A stretch of DNA of 64,000 nt. Source: Symbiodinium natans. Its lineage: Eukaryota; Sar; Dinophyceae; Suessiales; Symbiodiniaceae. Numbering within the stretch: position 1 is the stretch's first letter; each line of letters begins with the position of its first letter. Below, piece after piece: positions 60,616 to 64,000 of the stretch. The stretch spans positions 202,001-266,000 of the forward strand of contig CAJNDS010002723.1 in NCBI GenBank assembly GCA_905221605.1, given 5' to 3'. A program made the translations under genes and the position numbers. A model generated the notes under the pieces. It did not search any database. It was not told the DNA's origin and was given only the letters and a program-made list of their open reading frames with translations.

Positions 60616-60976
60616 TGGTGAAGCAGAGCTCAAGGCTGAAAGCACGCTCATAACCCAATGGATCAAAAAAAGGCAGGGCCGCTTGAGTTTGGACTTTTCG
60701 CTTCGGACCTTCGGATCTTGGATTTTTTGAGTAGAGAAGTCGCAGCCTAAGTAGGTGTAGGCTCGGGCTTATTCTGCATTGTTGCTCGTGATTTGTCGTT
60801 CACATTACATACTAATTCGTACTTGTTGTTGCTGTTTTTTTCATAAATGCATTTGAAAGCCATTATTGTCCGTTCTTCGTTATTCGTCAAGATGCTCCAA
60901 CTACCAGATACATTTTATCAGTTCTTCTACAGTGAAGATAACCGTAATCACGAAAGCGACGCTGACCGCAGGAGTC

Positions 60977-61241
<265 letters not shown>

Positions 61242-61249
61242 CTATGGTG

Positions 61250-64000
61250 TTTAGGAGACCTCTGCGCCTAGCATAGCCCCTGACAAAGGCCTATGCAAAA
61301 CCCTAAGGGCCTAGCCTTGAGCTGTCGCAACCAGTGTTGGGAGCAAAACTGACTATCAGCATCTCCACTATCTGCCACAACTGGTGCAGTGAGCTTCGCT
61401 CATGCACCTGAACCCGTCCAAGAGCAAGACAAACCCACGCGCCTCTCTGAAAGCTTTGTCAATGCTTTCTGTACCTTGGACCGAAGGGGTGCAGATCATC
61501 TGGTGAAGCCGGGGATTTTATTGAGAGTTACGAGTCAAGCTTCTGCAGGATGGGTTGAAACTTGGGGATTCAAGCTATACTCGGGTATCATGGAGCTTGG
61601 GGAGAGTTTGATGCGGGCGAAAAACGCGAAGAGTAGGGTTACCCTTCGACACCCGAAATGCTGCAAGGTGCGCTGACTCGGTGACTATCATGGACATGGA
61701 ATGAGACGGTACTGTATGAAGATCCCAATTCGAGGGATATAGAGGCCCGGAATCTTTCCTGGAGCGGGCTGAACCTGATCCCCACAACCCCGGTTCGGAC
61801 CGCAACTCCGAGCCACCTCCGGCTTGGGCTTGGGGCTTCAAGCAGATGTCAGATCGAAAAGAAATTTCGTCTTTCCGCTCCCTGCTTGGAGGCAGCGACT
61901 TTGGACACTAGCCAATTCTGAGGAATTCTCTGGAGGGCGTAGGGTTTTGCATTCACAAGGCTCCCATCTACTAGACAGGATACTCTCGAGGGTATTTTAC
62001 ATGGGCTTGGCTCCAAAGGGCCCGAGTCACATGCCAAACTCCCGACAGCACCACGGCTTGTGCTTTTGGGGCTTGTGGGTCCATGCGTGGGTGGCGATGA
62101 CATCCCTTTGACCGCACAGCTGAGAACTATGTTAATCGGGGCGCTAAAGATGTACATAAAATTCTCGGTCGTCGCCAGTCCTCCTCCTGCTGCAACTCCG
62201 CACAGTGCTACCTGCACTGAAGCTGGTATTCAAGGTCTTGTTCGCCCTGTCTTGACATGAATTCGGCCCTTTTACAGAGTTCTGGGCTGGCAGTGCAAAG
62301 CAATTGCTCGACTGAAGTCCTTTCTGATGGGATAAGAGGGTATGGCTTACAGTATCAAATTGAGTGACGTCAACACAAAGAAAGAGCGGCTTTGAGCATC
62401 TGAAGTGCAATGTTCAGGTGCTTGCACAGGCATGTGCAGGCTACTTTAGCCTGTGCCAGTCTTCAACCTCCCTAGACGAAGATGTTTTTCTCAACCGCAT
62501 CAAGCGAAAGACAACTACAAAGTCTCAACCAAAGTGTCCTCCTTCACCTTAAAAGCCCGAGTGACCTCTTGAATTAGAGCTTTTTGGAGGGACATGGAGA
62601 GTTCACAATAGTTCACAACTTCCGTACCTTGGCAGGTTGGGAAGTACGCCTCAAGGCTCAAGTCAGGCTTCGGGCAGAAACAACACGTCCAGGGCCAGTC
62701 GTCTTCGGACTTCGGACTTAAGAAGTTCGTCGTCAGGCTCTAAGGAAGCCCACAGTCCCCAAATAACTTCAGGGTTTACGTCGCCTCTCCAACCTCACGC
62801 CCGCAACTCAAACCCTTCGAAGCCAGGACACAGCCAGGGGCGAATCAGCCAGCCGCATGTACCATGCTTTGGGAAGGCCAGGCAACCTGCTCAGGCCGGT
62901 AGCATGTTCAGCACGTTCTCGGTCTTCAGATCTAGCAGATCGAGGTTGCCAGGATGTACTTGAGGATGGCTACACCACTTCAAGGGAGCTGCGAAGACAG
63001 AGGCAGGGCTTGAGGCGCTGCTTCGGGCACTTCTTGTTGAAGGCTCGGGGCTTGGCGTTGCTGTTTTTTGTGGAGGTTTCACTGTTTCAATCATACACGG
63101 TAAAGAAGATAAGCAAGCACGCAAACTGAAACGACCAAGGAAACACATATTTTCTGGATGTCTGCAACTTAGACTTCAGCGACTGGACCCATTGAGAATC
63201 TGGGCTTCTTGGAGGAGATCCAAGGCACCAGCAGTTGGAGGTCTTGGGTGTTGGATTATGGAGTGGAGCCTCGATGCCATGAACTCCAAACTCGCACTGC
63301 CAAAGAGCCCCCCCACCCCAGAATTGTGCACCGCGAGACCTACACCTGCAGCCAGCGACGCCTTGCAACACCTGCACCAAGATCACCGAGATCAGAGCCC
63401 ATGTACAGGGGTTGAGGGCTATACATCTTAGCAGAGTGGATTCTGTACTGCACTGTATGTGCATGTATGTGCAGGGAGTGTCTTGTATCCTCAACAGCTT
63501 CAAGCTAAGCATGGCCATGCAGAGGACTACAATGTAAGGCAAACGGGCCGAAGGCATCAGACCATTGAACGCTCCTTCCCACGAAGAAATCGAAAGTTTC
63601 GACAGGCTAAAGCGGATCTCCGGGCTGGCCTGCTGGCCAAGCACAATGCTTAAAGCAGCATAAGAACAAGAACACCAAACAGAAGCCTCTCCTCTAGTTC
63701 CAAACACTGATCTCTAGCCCCATAACCCGCGATCAAATGTGGACTCCAACCTTCGAAGGCGACGGCCGCAATCTGAGTAGAGAGGCGAACTTGAAGCTCT
63801 CCTGCGGCCACAAGGAAGTCGTTGCATTGTCTTGGAAGAATTCTCTCACAAGCGACTCACACATAGCCGGGCCGCTAGAGTTTACCCACGCATTCAAGGA
63901 ACTGGACGTTTCCTGATCAGTTCCTTGGCACAGCTTCCGAAGCCATGTTCTTGGTGACGTGTGGGGGCCTGGACCCTGTTGCCCGGACGGCGAGATCTAG
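61250..64000. other. No confident gene
   Basis: Several 60-200 codon frames on both strands (for example minus 63087-63707), none with a recognisable domain or convincing splice structure. No telomere-type blocks occur after 60.6 kb. Confidence 0.4.

Overview
The window looks like nuclear DNA of a photosynthetic dinoflagellate, most likely a suessialean or Symbiodiniaceae-like species; the species itself is inferred. The reasons are: (1) Ty1/copia and LINE retroelements with the residue patterns I associate with dinoflagellate copies; (2) nearly thirty interstitial blocks of the plant-type telomere heptamer TTTAGGG/CCCTAAA; (3) GC-AG as well as GT-AG introns; and (4) a nuclear, intron-split gene for photosystem I subunit PsaC. 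psaC is plastid-encoded in most algae, but peridinin dinoflagellates have moved most plastid genes to the nucleus. All coordinates and splice sites were worked out by eye.

Layout. 0-7 kb is retroelement debris: the N-terminal part of a LINE-type protein running off the window start (minus strand), a frameshifted copia polyprotein (1.4-3.9 kb, plus), a telomere-repeat block, a decayed LINE reverse transcriptase (5.3-6.3 kb, plus) and an HNH-nuclease-like fragment (6.4-6.9 kb, minus). 7-21 kb is dominated by simple and tandem repeats (an 8-bp repeat at 7.3 kb, a ~30-bp minisatellite at 8 kb, a ~200-bp composite repeat at 16.6-17.7 kb, 1.2 kb of TGTGTCTC-type repeat at 19.5 kb). Two candidate exons of an unidentified minus-strand gene lie at 11-12 kb. 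From about 21 kb onward the DNA changes character: short exons are scattered on both strands, and telomere-type blocks of 20-140 bp recur every 1-3 kb in both orientations.

The best-supported gene is psaC (minus, 28.0 to 24.4 kb). Eight exons, one of only 24 nt, join in phase. They give a targeting presequence, both CxxCxxCxxxCP iron-sulfur motifs with all eight cysteines, and a diverged tail. Three of its introns carry telomere-repeat blocks, placed within 6-21 bp of a splice site. Several weaker exon candidates elsewhere (33.5, 36.2, 42.6, 43.1 and 45.3 kb) sit next to telomere-type blocks with the same geometry. In the sense of the transcript, TTTAGGG follows a donor and CCCTAAA precedes an acceptor. 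This association, rather than any one protein, is the most unusual thing in the window.

Other regions hold a C-rich composite satellite (39.0-40.7 kb), a 48-nt C homopolymer (57.5 kb) and about 88 TAG units (61 kb). Single-exon candidates are listed with modest confidence because GC-balanced DNA yields protein-like stretches on both strands.
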